A DNA stretch of 38,026 bases from a virus, in the IMG/VR virus record IMGVR_UViG_3300032288_003199, positions 1-38,026 of that record. One strand, 5' to 3'. The translations under genes and the position numbers were made by a program. The notes beneath the pieces were generated by a model. It was not told the DNA's origin. It made no database searches and saw only the letters and a list, made by a program, of their open reading frames with translations. This document shows, one piece after another, positions 15,753 to 22,290 of the stretch (positions are counted from its first letter, which is position 1; every line of letters starts with the position of its first letter).

Positions 15753-16121
15753 TTACGGAGTGATTCTGTTTACGAAACCAAATATCTCAATTTTGTTTGC
15801 CGTACCAGCAAACGCCGAAACAGTTAATGCAGCCGAACCCGTGCCACTCAAAATAAGACCAGCGCATACAAGTGTTAAGCCTGAAGGCGTAGCAGGGATA
15901 CTTACTTGAATTAAATCTGATGTTGTTGTTGCGCCACCAAATTCAACAGTCAAAGTAACAGCAGTTGAATGAATGTTGTTTGCATACAACCAAATCTCAT
16001 CAAGAATAGTTGCACTAGTTCCCGTAGCGTGAATTGTTGTGCCGAGCGTTGCGGTTGCAGCAACAGCAATACCACGCCCGTTAGTGCTACCTGAAAGTTT
16101 TTGTTTGCTAAAAGTTGCCAT
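15753..16121 (-). CDS. Beta-rich structural protein, 122 residues
   Basis: Preceded by a strong AGGAG site. The sequence is beta-type and rich in Thr, Ala, Gly and Val (TVEFGGATTTSDLIQVSIPA, then LILSGTGSAALTVSAFA), typical of small head- or fibre-associated proteins. It lies among fibre genes, 31 bases after a fibre gene. It could be a fibre shaft segment or decoration protein. Function not determined. Confidence 0.65.
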   Translation of the reverse strand: MATFSKQKLSGSTNGRGIAVAATATLGTTIHATGTSATILDEIWLYANNIHSTAVTLTVEFGGATTTSDLIQVSIPATPSGLTLVCAGLILSGTGSAALTVSAFAGTANKIEIFGFVNRITP

Positions 16122-16153
16122 TGTTATCTCCTAATAAGTGGTTAAATCGTTCC

Positions 16154-16594
16154 CTACAAGAATACTGCTGCTTCAATAGGGTTGAAAGCCGCCACAGGAG
16201 TGCTATTAACCCACGCTGAACCATTGTAAGACAACAACTGTCCGCTAGAAACACTAGTTATCATAACATCATTAAGGTTGTCTAGGGTGGATGCGCTAGC
16301 GGCAGCAGTAGCAGCCGCATCAGCATAAGCCGTAGTAGCAAGTTTTGTGCTATTGTCGCTAGCGCTTTGAGTAACACCAGTAGTTCCAGTAGGAAGTGAC
16401 GGAGTACCAGTAAAAGTAGGGCTAGCCAACGGAGCATAAGCACTCAGGTCTGGTGCAACAGCAGTTTTAAGATTGGCTACAGTAATTTTTTTGGTTTCAA
16501 CAGCCGAACTATCAACAATAGGCAAAACATCTGCGGCTGCATCAACACCAGCAGCAGCAAGTGCCGTCAATTGAGAAATTTTTAAATCCGCCAC
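16154..16594 (-). CDS. Tail fibre protein
   Basis: 146 residues from GTG 16594, which overlaps the TAG of the previous gene. It opens with MADLKISQLTALAAAGVDAA, a common fibre N-terminus. It carries the fibre signature APLASPTFTGTPSLPTGTTG, followed by STKLATTAYADAA and YNGSAWVN, which is found in many phage fibre shafts. Likely the trimeric shaft linking hub and tip. Confidence 0.85.
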   Translation of the reverse strand: MADLKISQLTALAAAGVDAAADVLPIVDSSAVETKKITVANLKTAVAPDLSAYAPLASPTFTGTPSLPTGTTGVTQSASDNSTKLATTAYADAAATAAASASTLDNLNDVMITSVSSGQLLSYNGSAWVNSTPVAAFNPIEAAVFL

Positions 16595-16884
16595 TAGTTA
16601 TTAGCCTCCATTAAAATAAATGAACCATCCTCTAATAATAAATCTGTTCCATCTTCAGACTCAAGGTTAGAAACCGCAAAATCTGGGTCATTCCAATACG
16701 AATTAGCCAAATCTCCAAGAGTTGTCCCCGCAGCACCAGTAGCAGCATAAAACTCGTAAGCAAGCGTATTACGAAAATTGTAACCATTGTCCTGAGCAAA
16801 GGCGTACATCAAATCACCCAAAGTGGACAAACTAGGATACTGCGCCTTCAAAGCAACAAACATCGCATCATTAGTAGTAGCCAT
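16594..16884 (-). CDS. Hypothetical protein, 96 residues
   Basis: Acidic product with ALKAQYPSLSTLGDLMYAFA and an Asp/Glu-rich C-terminus (SEDGTDLLLEDGSFILMEAN). No recognised domain. It is the second gene of the late operon, between the small-terminase-like gene and the fibre genes. The end motif (DGSFILME) resembles short repeats in phage fibre-adjacent proteins, so a structural role is possible. Confidence 0.65.
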   Translation of the reverse strand: MATTNDAMFVALKAQYPSLSTLGDLMYAFAQDNGYNFRNTLAYEFYAATGAAGTTLGDLANSYWNDPDFAVSNLESEDGTDLLLEDGSFILMEANN

Positions 16885-16886
16885 AA

Positions 16887-17336
16887 CTATAGACTTTTCA
16901 GTTCCCTAGCAAAGTCGGCAGTTTCCTGCCGAATATGTTTCTCACCCAAAGCAGCCCTAGCAATCAAAGCATCCAACTCGGCATCCGAAATTTCATCCAA
17001 CTTCTGAGAATGCTCAACCTTGATTTGAGTAGGAGCCAACCTATTAGTAGCCTGAAGATACAACTGAGCAGCCTTATTATCACCATCCAACGCCTTGGCA
17101 TATAATGCGTCCAATAATTTCTGTGACCTCTCAGGGCTGCCTTGTAGGTCCTCAACCCGTTTAGCCCACTCAGCCTTAAAGGACGGTTTCTTTTGCCAGC
17201 GTCTAAGAGTCGTAGGGTCAATACCTTCCTGCTGAGCATACTTCTCCTGACTGGCAGGCACCCGTGCAGACGCTGGCGTACATAACCAGTTCAAATATTT
17301 TTCTTGCCGCACATCTAGGATGTTTTCTTTGTCCAT
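16887..17336 (-). CDS. Putative terminase small subunit (HTH)
   Basis: 149 residues. An N-terminal helix-turn-helix (about 8-55: QEKYLNWLCTPASARVPASQ, then KYAQQEGIDPTTLRRWQKKP) resembles phage phBC6A51-type and transposase-like HTH proteins used as small terminases. The C-terminal part (SQKLLDALYAKALDGDNKAA) resembles the oligomerisation helices seen in such proteins. It is the first gene of the late operon, unusual because the large terminase is over 5 kb downstream. Alternative: a late transcription regulator. ATG 17336 follows a control region rich in inverted repeats. Confidence 0.65.
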   Translation of the reverse strand: MDKENILDVRQEKYLNWLCTPASARVPASQEKYAQQEGIDPTTLRRWQKKPSFKAEWAKRVEDLQGSPERSQKLLDALYAKALDGDNKAAQLYLQATNRLAPTQIKVEHSQKLDEISDAELDALIARAALGEKHIRQETADFARELKSL

Positions 17337-17352
17337 GCTACTAGTGTAAAAT

Positions 17353-17371
17353 TTGTTCCTGTAGGGAACAA
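17353..17371. promoter_or_regulatory. 7-bp inverted repeat in the late-operon leader
   Basis: TTGTTCC (17353-17359) and GGAACAA (17365-17371) flank a 5-base spacer. It lies about 17 bases upstream of ATG 17336 and just downstream of a minus-strand TATAAT (17380-17385). It could be an operator or an mRNA hairpin in the leader of the late operon. Confidence 0.5.
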
Positions 17372-17379
17372 CGGGGGGG

Positions 17380-17385
17380 ATTATA
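17380..17385 (-). promoter_or_regulatory. Candidate late promoter -10 element
   Basis: A perfect TATAAT on the minus strand, set between runs of C (eight upstream, seven downstream). It points toward the late operon, with a predicted start about 17373. No clear TTGACA lies at the usual distance, so it may need an activator or a phage factor. Confidence 0.45.
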
Positions 17386-17414
17386 GGGGGGGGTAAGGAA
17401 TACTGGATACTGTA

Positions 17415-17470
17415 GTCACCGAGCCATAGCGAGGTGACAATACTGGTAGTTAAACAGTTTGTGCTGTTTA
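17415..17470. promoter_or_regulatory. Divergent control region with two inverted repeats
   Basis: GTCACC (17415-17420) and GGTGAC (17433-17438) form a 6-bp inverted repeat. TAAACAG (17451-17457) and CTGTTTA (17464-17470) form a 7-bp one. The octamer AATACTGG occurs twice (17399 and 17439), 40 bases apart. A TACAAT at 17469-17474 may serve rightward transcription toward 17494. The density of symmetric sites between divergent early and late operons suggests repressor or activator binding. Confidence 0.5.
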
Positions 17471-17493
17471 CAATACAAGAAGCGTGGACAAAA

Positions 17494-17841
17494 ATGAAAC
17501 CAAAATATTATGCATACAATCCAAAGGGTGCTGCGAAGTATGCTAAGGATAAGGGTCTTGATGATAAGGCTGAAAAACGCCGTCAATCTGCTATGGTTAT
17601 GGAAGCAGATTTGAATGACCAGTCAAAAGGTGCCGCAGATTTTATAAACAAAAAGTACGGTAAAACTGGTTCTGGTTTTTTTTCGTCATCAGATTACAAC
17701 AATTATCAAGAATTTGAAAACTCGGTATTGGATGTAATGTCCGAAGGTGAGATATCAAGTTTGTTTCCGCCTGAAGTTTGGCAACGGGCTGCAAAACGGT
17801 ACACTAAACAAATATTTAAACCTAAATCAACCAAAAAATAG
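17494..17841 (+). CDS. Small basic hypothetical protein
   Basis: 115 residues from ATG 17494 (KPKYYAYNPKGAAKYAKDKG). An upstream GTG would lie inside the inverted-repeat region and is unlikely. Lys-rich, with no known domain. It is the first rightward gene and heads a group of four small basic genes (to 18621) whose next members resemble families of unknown function shared by phages and large DNA viruses. Function unknown. Confidence 0.6.
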   Translation: MKPKYYAYNPKGAAKYAKDKGLDDKAEKRRQSAMVMEADLNDQSKGAADFINKKYGKTGSGFFSSSDYNNYQEFENSVLDVMSEGEISSLFPPEVWQRAAKRYTKQIFKPKSTKK

Positions 17842-17843
17842 TA

Positions 17844-18239
17844 ATGGCATATAGTAAGCCAGAACTAAGAAAAAGGATAGTTGCATCCGTTAAGGCTGGG
17901 ACTGCTGGTGGTAAAGCAGGGCAGTGGTCTGCTCGTAAAGCACAAATAGCAAACAAACGGTATCAGTCAGCAGGTGGCGGATTCAGTGGACCTAAGACTG
18001 CGGCACAGTCATCGCTCAGTAAATGGTCGGACCAGAAGTGGCGTACCAAATCAGGTAAACCATCCACTGTTGGACCTAAGGCTACTGGTGAACGGTATTT
18101 GCCGTCAGCAGCCATCAAATCTCTTAGCAGCAAAGAATATGCTGCAACTAGTGCAGCCAAACGCAAAGGCACCAAGGCTGGTAAACAGTTTGTTAAACAA
18201 CCCAAAACCATAGCCCAAAAGACAAGGAAATACAGATAA
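17844..18239 (+). CDS. DUF5872-like basic protein
   Basis: 131 residues: YSKPELRKRIVASVKAG, then GGKAGQWSARKAQIANKRY, WSDQKWRTKSGKPS, GERYLPSAAIKSLSSKEYAA and a KQPKTIAQKTRKYR ending. I recognise this ordered set of motifs as a small protein family (DUF5872) found in phages, and in similar form in large algal viruses. Function unknown. The strong positive charge and conserved Trp/Lys motifs suggest nucleic acid or ribosome contact. ATG lies three bases after the previous stop. Confidence 0.75.
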   Translation: MAYSKPELRKRIVASVKAGTAGGKAGQWSARKAQIANKRYQSAGGGFSGPKTAAQSSLSKWSDQKWRTKSGKPSTVGPKATGERYLPSAAIKSLSSKEYAATSAAKRKGTKAGKQFVKQPKTIAQKTRKYR

Positions 18240-18358
18240 TGCCATACAGCAAATATAGCCCGAAACAGAAACGGTTAGCAGCAGTTGCTGCACCACACAA
18301 AAAAATAACACAAGCCGACATTATTGCTATAAAACAGAAAAAGAAAAAGAAAAAATAA
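18239..18358 (+). CDS. 39-residue basic protein of the same gene set
   Basis: It starts at ATG 18239, sharing its A with the TAA of the previous gene, and ends at TAA 18356-18358, overlapping the next ATG. It begins MPYSKYSPKQKRLAAVAAPH, then has KKITQADIIAIK and a run of Lys. Very small proteins of this form are recalled beside DUF5872- and DUF6321-like genes in other phages. That is memory, not a search. Function unknown. Confidence 0.75.
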   Translation: MPYSKYSPKQKRLAAVAAPHKKITQADIIAIKQKKKKKK

Positions 18359-18621
18359 TGCCAAAAACAGCAGCATGGACAAGAAAAGAAGGCAAAAACC
18401 CTAAAGGCGGATTAAACGCCAAAGGACGAGCATCATACAAAGCCCAAACAGGAGGCACACTCAAGCCACCTGTCAGCGCCAAACAAGCAGCCAAATCACC
18501 AAAAGCGGCAGCACGCCGCAAATCATTCTGCGCACGAATGGGCGGCATGGCAGGACCAATGAAAGACTCCAAAGGACGACCAACACGCAAAGCCCTAGCA
18601 TTAAGAAAATGGGACTGCTAG
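18358..18621 (+). CDS. DUF6321-like basic protein
   Basis: 87 residues with motifs I recognise from the DUF6321 family: NPKGGLNAKGRASYKAQTGG, LKPPVSAK, KSFCARMGGMAGPMKDSKGR and PTRKALALRKWDC. Function unknown. It is shared by phages and some algal viruses. It closes the four-gene basic cluster and is followed by hairpins at 18647-18708, which may end its transcript. Confidence 0.8.
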   Translation: MPKTAAWTRKEGKNPKGGLNAKGRASYKAQTGGTLKPPVSAKQAAKSPKAAARRKSFCARMGGMAGPMKDSKGRPTRKALALRKWDC

Positions 18622-18646
18622 AAATATAAAATTTTTATATATTATA

Positions 18647-18666
18647 TTTGGGTCGGGGGACCCAAA
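18647..18666 (+). terminator. Hairpin after the small basic gene operon
   Basis: TTTGGGTC (18647-18654) and GACCCAAA (18659-18666) pair perfectly around GGGG, 26 bases after the stop at 18621. No T run follows on the plus strand, so it is a weak terminator or a processing/stability hairpin. Confidence 0.5.
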
Positions 18667-18675
18667 CAAATGACG

Positions 18676-18774
18676 GGGTGGGGGTATCCCGCACTATAAA
18701 AATAGTGCTCCAACCCTAGGCTATAAGAATCATACACGAGAGTGCATGCCGTACCCCCTCATGCTCCCCCACCC
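18676..18774. promoter_or_regulatory. G-run with two competing C-run partners and an internal palindrome
   Basis: GGGTGGGGG (18676-18684) can pair with CCCCCACCC (18766-18774). The overlapping GGGGGTA (18680-18686) can instead pair with TACCCCC (18752-18758). Between them GCACTAT (18691-18697) and ATAGTGC (18702-18708) form a perfect hairpin with an AAAA loop. The alternatives cannot coexist, as in a switch or attenuator, but no ligand or function is shown. The G runs could also form a quadruplex. Confidence 0.4.
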
Positions 18775-18787
18775 GAGGATTTGACCT

Positions 18788-18903
18788 TGTGGATAAGTTG
18801 ATATTTTGGTGATATATCAGACCATAATCATTATGGGTTTTGATGGGTCGCCTGATGTGAGCATCATGCCCATCATGTGCCGATGATGCATGCCATGATG
18901 TGG
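18788..18903. other. Candidate replication origin (DnaA box, AT-rich palindrome, ATGATG motifs)
   Basis: TGTGGATAA (18788-18796) is the exact complement of the consensus DnaA box TTATCCACA. Next is an AT-rich stretch with GATAT/ATATC symmetry and a palindrome, CCATAAT-C-ATTATGG (18822-18836). Then follow several CATCATG/CATGATG motifs (about 18862-18900) in both orientations. It lies in the only long noncoding stretch of the genome, just upstream of the candidate structured RNA and the replication-side genes. A phage using the host initiator would need such a site. Confidence 0.5.
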
Positions 18904-19042
18904 GCTATTCGGGCATGTAGCGGACTGTGAAACTGACTATGGGCAATGGGTGGGGTTTTGCCAACCATGTGTTTAGCGTGTGAATTTCGGTGTGCATTAT
19001 GCGTAGGGAAACAGGCGGAATAAAAGGCGTGGGGTTGGTGGC
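18904..19042. other. Noncoding stretch, little seen
   Basis: G/T-rich, with no credible gene. One imperfect hairpin is visible (ATGGgTGG at 18946-18953 with CCAaCCAT at 18961-18968, one G/A mismatch). It links the candidate origin to the promoter at 19043. It may be part of a longer RNA or a spacer. Confidence 0.5.
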
Positions 19043-19071
19043 TTGACTTTTGGTTTTGGTTGGTTCATAAT
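19043..19071 (+). promoter_or_regulatory. Sigma70-type promoter upstream of the structured RNA
   Basis: TTGACT (19043-19048) and CATAAT (19066-19071) are separated by exactly 17 bases. Each differs from consensus at one position. The predicted start is near 19078, about 26 bases before the first strong helix of the candidate RNA at 19104. This is the best -35/-10 pair noticed in the window. It is on the plus strand, facing the early operon. Confidence 0.6.
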
Positions 19072-19077
19072 ATGGGG

Positions 19078-19469
19078 GTCGGAATCGGTGGCAACATTGA
19101 ACGACAGAACACGCCATTGTCATTGGTGGCTCATAAGTGTTCGCTGTGGTTAGCGATGGCAGGTTGCCTCGGCTAGCCAAGTGCTTAGATGGCGAGATGC
19201 TAAGCGGTTGCAATTTGGGTGCAGTGATTCTGCATTGGCATTAGGTGAAGCCGTGAGCGGTTCGGTTGCAACGATGGAGGCGATTCGTGCTGTGCACTTT
19301 TCGCCTTGCGGATTCGTGATTTGGGGCAGATTAGCAGGTGCCCTGATTACTTGAGCGATGATGCAAGGACAACGGGGGGTGGTGGGCACGAATTGCGGAG
19401 CAATTCGGGGTGTGGTACCATTGTGCCTTTACGAACGGGTTGCGATTAGGTGGGGCTAGTGTCCTTGCA
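19078..19469 (+). ncRNA. Candidate large structured RNA (or structured 5' leader)
   Basis: There is no credible gene, yet nearly every segment pairs locally. Helices by eye: 19104-19112 with 19137-19147 (9 bp, 2-base bulge) capped by 19113-19118/19125-19130; 19148-19154/19172-19178, capped by 19158-19161/19165-19168; 19183-19188/19200-19205; 19207-19213/19266-19272 enclosing 19220-19224/19230-19234 and 19247-19253/19258-19263; 19278-19283/19301-19306 with 19287-19290/19294-19297; 19324-19328/19339-19343; 19362-19371/19460-19469 (10 bp) enclosing 19385-19389/19423-19427 and 19390-19396/19400-19406. A promoter ends just upstream. The class is not identified. It could be a phage giant-RNA type such as GOLLD or ROOL, or a regulatory leader for the gene at 19550. 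Confidence 0.5.
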
Positions 19470-19549
19470 ATAGTGCGATTCTGTTGCCATCTACGATGCG
19501 ATTATGCAGATTGAGTAACGATTACCGACATGAACTGGGAGGTTCATTT

Positions 19550-19720
19550 ATGAAGGTTGGCGATGAGGTTGAGTTTGTGCGTGGTAAGCGCACTGGGCAG
19601 GTTTGGGTTGTGGCAGAGTTTCACAGCGCCGAGCAGGTTCTCGTGAAGCCTACGGCTTCACAGATTGTGTTACTATTGGCAGATATTGACAACCTTAAGG
19701 TTGTCGGGGAGGCAAAATAA
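19550..19720 (+). CDS. Small SH3/KOW-like protein
   Basis: 56 residues from ATG 19550, preceded by a strong CTGGGAGGT site. The open frame extends upstream to 19484 but without any ribosome binding site. The sequence KVGDEVEFVRGKRTGQVWVV has the short beta-barrel pattern of KOW/SH3-like domains that bind RNA, DNA or protein. It then continues with LLLADIDNLKVV. It is the first gene after the candidate structured RNA, so its own translation may be influenced by that leader. It is coupled to the next gene by TAATG. Confidence 0.7.
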   Translation: MKVGDEVEFVRGKRTGQVWVVAEFHSAEQVLVKPTASQIVLLLADIDNLKVVGEAK

Positions 19721-20040
19721 TGAAATTGGCACATATTAACCCGAATGAGTCGGGGCGATGGTTTCGGTTGGGTTCTGAGCGTAAATGTGGGCGTTGGAGT
19801 TATGCCGATGACACGAACCCTGAGGGTGTGCGTGTTCGTTATGTGATTCATCACAACACGATTATGGGCTACTTCAAAGAATGCTCACCGAACAAGTGGC
19901 TTTTCTTGCCACTTTCAACGGGTTGGGGCAGTGCATCTGACCAGCAGGGCATGAACAAGATTATGCCTTCGGCATGGCGTTATCGCCGAAATGGTGGTCA
20001 TGCCCGTTATGAGTTCAACGGAGTTGAATACAAGTTTTAA
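19720..20040 (+). CDS. Hypothetical protein, 106 residues
   Basis: Not recognised. It is rich in aromatic and charged residues (RWFRLGSERKCGRWSYADDT, YVIHHNTIMGYFKECSPNKW, STGWGSASDQQGMNKIMPSA). It is soluble, and the alternating strand and loop pattern suggests a compact beta fold. It shares its first base with the stop of the preceding gene. It lies in the early block, so possibly a host takeover protein. Confidence 0.7.
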   Translation: MKLAHINPNESGRWFRLGSERKCGRWSYADDTNPEGVRVRYVIHHNTIMGYFKECSPNKWLFLPLSTGWGSASDQQGMNKIMPSAWRYRRNGGHARYEFNGVEYKF

Positions 20041-20042
20041 GT

Positions 20043-20061
20043 TAGCGGTTTGCTATACTTA
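20043..20061 (+). promoter_or_regulatory. Early promoter-like motif (extended -10), copy A
   Basis: The 19-base element TAGCGGTTTGCTATACTTA matches 16 of 19 bases of the copy at 22759-22777. It contains TGCTATACT, an extended -10. No TTGACA is found at normal distance. Transcription would start near 20066, ahead of the MoxR-like gene. Confidence 0.5.
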
Positions 20062-20077
20062 ATTGAATACGATGGTG

Positions 20078-20118
20078 GACGAGCATGGTGCTTGTCATTA
20101 GGTGTTCGTGAACGAACA
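20078..20118 (+). promoter_or_regulatory. Leader of the MoxR-like gene with two hairpins
   Basis: GACGAGCA (20078-20085) pairs with TGCTTGTC (20089-20096), 8 pairs with one wobble. TGTTCG (20103-20108) pairs with CGAACA (20113-20118) around TGAA. Both precede a GGGAGGT ribosome site near 20143. A structured leader is likely. Its ligand or role is unknown. Confidence 0.45.
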
Positions 20119-20150
20119 GCCATTACACAACAATACGACTGGGAGGTTGT

Positions 20151-21377
20151 ATGTCAGCAGTAAAATCCAAGCCGATTAACGGCTACTATCCCAATACACA
20201 AGAATGCAGTTTTGCCGATGGTTCTCGTAAGCCATTGGTGCAGTGCACCAAGAATGAACTAATTGCACTTTGCAATTATCTCAACATCAAGTTTGTGGGT
20301 CGCCCACCGATGCACTTTTCACCTTTGGTGATTGAGAATGCAATCAAGCAGAATTTGCGTGAGATTCATTACACACCTTCGGTGCCGTCAGTGCCTCAGC
20401 CTGCGGTTGCTGGTTCGTTGGATGGTGCGATTCAACTTGTGGTGCATAATGCGGTGCAAGTTGCATTGGACAAGTTCAAGGCTGGTGTTGATGAGACACA
20501 AGTTGTTCAACTTGTTAATGATGCGATTCAGCCGTTGTTTACTGGCTTCAAGCATGAGGTGACCACTTTAGTGGATGAGATTCGTCCTAAGGTCACTCAA
20601 GTGGTGCTTGATTCCAAGCCTGCGAAAACTCTTGAGGGTGTGCAACACTTTCAGTTTGCTCAGGTGTTGCAAGCGGTTTCACGCCGAGTGAATATGTGGT
20701 TGGTTGGTTCGGCTGGCTCAGGTAAAACTGAGATTGCCCGACAGACTGCCGAGGCACTTGATTTGCCATTCGCTAGCATCAACTGTACATCTACGATGCA
20801 GGACTATCGCATCACTGGCTACAAGGATGCAAACCGCATCTATGATACGACACAGTTTCGTAACATATTTGAGAATGGTGGTGTGTTCGTGTTGGATGAG
20901 ATTGACAATGCGAATCCGAACATTCTCGGCATATTGAACAGCGCTTTATCCAATGGATATATGGCGTTTCCCGACAAGCAGGTTGCCCGTCACAAGGATT
21001 TCGTGGCGATTGCTACAGCCAACACCTTCGGTGCTGGTGCCACGATGCAATATGTTGGTCGCAACCCGATTGACGGTGCCACGATTGACCGCTTTGTACA
21101 GTTGCACATCAAGTATGATGAGGCGATTGAGCAGGCTATGTTGGATGCTGTTGGTTTGGAACCTACGGTTTCAGCCAAGTGGCTCATCAATGTTCGCACT
21201 GCCCGTAAGAATGTTGAGACTGCTGGTCTCAAGATGATTATTTCGCCTAGGGCGACCAAGAATGGTGCGGAGTTGATTGCTGGCGGTTGGTCAGTGCGAG
21301 ATGCGTGGGATGCTTCGGTGCTCAAGGGTGCCAAGGCTGACCAAGTGGACAAGGTAATGGTCGGTGTTTCCCTCTAG
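20151..21377 (+). CDS. MoxR/CobS-like AAA+ ATPase
   Basis: 408 residues. The N-terminal 165 residues are a helical/linker region with no clear domain. The AAA+ core follows with Walker A GSAGSGKT (186-193), Walker B VFVLDE (245-250), sensor 1 ATAN (288-291) and an arginine finger region TIDRF (311-315). The layout fits the MoxR/CobS branch, which remodels proteins and works with a von Willebrand-A-type or other partner encoded next to it. The following gene is such a partner candidate. It has a strong GGGAGGTT site. Its target is not known. Confidence 0.88.
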   Translation: MSAVKSKPINGYYPNTQECSFADGSRKPLVQCTKNELIALCNYLNIKFVGRPPMHFSPLVIENAIKQNLREIHYTPSVPSVPQPAVAGSLDGAIQLVVHNAVQVALDKFKAGVDETQVVQLVNDAIQPLFTGFKHEVTTLVDEIRPKVTQVVLDSKPAKTLEGVQHFQFAQVLQAVSRRVNMWLVGSAGSGKTEIARQTAEALDLPFASINCTSTMQDYRITGYKDANRIYDTTQFRNIFENGGVFVLDEIDNANPNILGILNSALSNGYMAFPDKQVARHKDFVAIATANTFGAGATMQYVGRNPIDGATIDRFVQLHIKYDEAIEQAMLDAVGLEPTVSAKWLINVRTARKNVETAGLKMIISPRATKNGAELIAGGWSVRDAWDASVLKGAKADQVDKVMVGVSL

Positions 21378-21430
21378 GGAAGCATCGGCTATTATCACCG
21401 AAACGATTATAGAAACTGGGAGGTTTCATC

Positions 21431-22279
21431 ATGCAAGTACATATCACGAAGAACAGTCGTGGCGATGAACTGTACATTGAACAGTTTGAGTCACTCGGAG
21501 AGTTGTTGCGCCATGCTGGCGCTAACAAGTCGCCCAAGTCATCCAATGGCAACGACAGCAGTTTCACGCTGACTAAATCCTTGCAGGATGCTGTTGAGTT
21601 GGGTCTCAAGGGCTATACGGATGTGCGTCCCGATGTGGAGGCACAACTCAGCGAACTTGAGTCGCATATCGCCGAGCATCTTGATGTTGCCTTTCAGGCT
21701 TGTCATTCGGTTGTCGGTGGGTCGGTTGATGTCGCCCGATTCATCCAAGGTGAACCCGAGTGCATGGTTGATTATGTTGCCGAACCTCAGGCTCGTATGG
21801 GTCGTGTGGTCAAGGTGCTGGTCAATATGGTGTTCTCGTCATTCGTGAACACTGCGGATATTGTCAAGCGTGGTGTTGTTGTGTGTGCTTTGATTGACAC
21901 TTTGCACAAGTTGGGTGTCGGTGTTGAGGTTTGGTCAGAGGAGCCTACGGCTCACAAGCATATTGACAAGGGTGATGTGTCATCGCATCTAGTCAAGTTG
22001 CATGATTCATCGGAGATGTTGGACATTGACAATTTGATGTTCGGTCTCTGCCATCCGTCAATGCTTAGGCGTATCGGGTTCAGTGTTACTGAGCAGTCGG
22101 GTTGGAAGCATGCTAAAGAGGTTACTGCTGGTGGCTACGGCTATCCGAATAACCTTGAGTGTGTGGCTCGTATCGGTGCTGATGTCACTATTGGCAAGGT
22201 GCAGGATTGCAAAGGCGACATGTTGGCTGACCCTTGCAAGTGGGTGCTCGGTACGGTTGCAGGGTTGGGTTTGGTTTAA
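21431..22279 (+). CDS. DUF7192-like partner of the MoxR-like ATPase
   Basis: 282 residues. The middle part (ARMGRVVKVLVNMVFSSFVN, then KRGVVVCALIDTLHKLGVGV) resembles the Rossmann-like strand-helix repeat of von Willebrand A-type proteins and matches what I recall of DUF7192 from actinophages. The usual metal-binding DxSxS is not evident, as expected for such divergent members. Gene order ATPase-then-partner fits MoxR/CobS-CobT type pairs. The gene is followed at once by the hammerhead ribozyme, so its mRNA 3' end would be made by self-cleavage. Confidence 0.75.
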   Translation: MQVHITKNSRGDELYIEQFESLGELLRHAGANKSPKSSNGNDSSFTLTKSLQDAVELGLKGYTDVRPDVEAQLSELESHIAEHLDVAFQACHSVVGGSVDVARFIQGEPECMVDYVAEPQARMGRVVKVLVNMVFSSFVNTADIVKRGVVVCALIDTLHKLGVGVEVWSEEPTAHKHIDKGDVSSHLVKLHDSSEMLDIDNLMFGLCHPSMLRRIGFSVTEQSGWKHAKEVTAGGYGYPNNLECVARIGADVTIGKVQDCKGDMLADPCKWVLGTVAGLGLV

Positions 22280-22290
22280 CGAAGTTAGGA

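Noticed and set aside
18905-19213. Open frame of about 102 codons on the minus strand in the noncoding region
   Set aside because: The composition is Pro/Thr/His/Cys-rich with no ribosome binding site, it faces away from the early operon, and it overlaps the strongly paired RNA region. It looks like an antisense shadow.
19183-19272. tRNA-like look (GGTTCGG and cloverleaf-style stems)
   Set aside because: No 7-bp acceptor stem, no proper T-arm or anticodon loop could be drawn. The stems fit a larger RNA better.
19150-19389. Minus-strand open frame of about 79 codons
   Set aside because: It has unnatural Pro/Thr/Ala/Cys-rich composition and no ribosome site, and it lies wholly in the candidate structured RNA.
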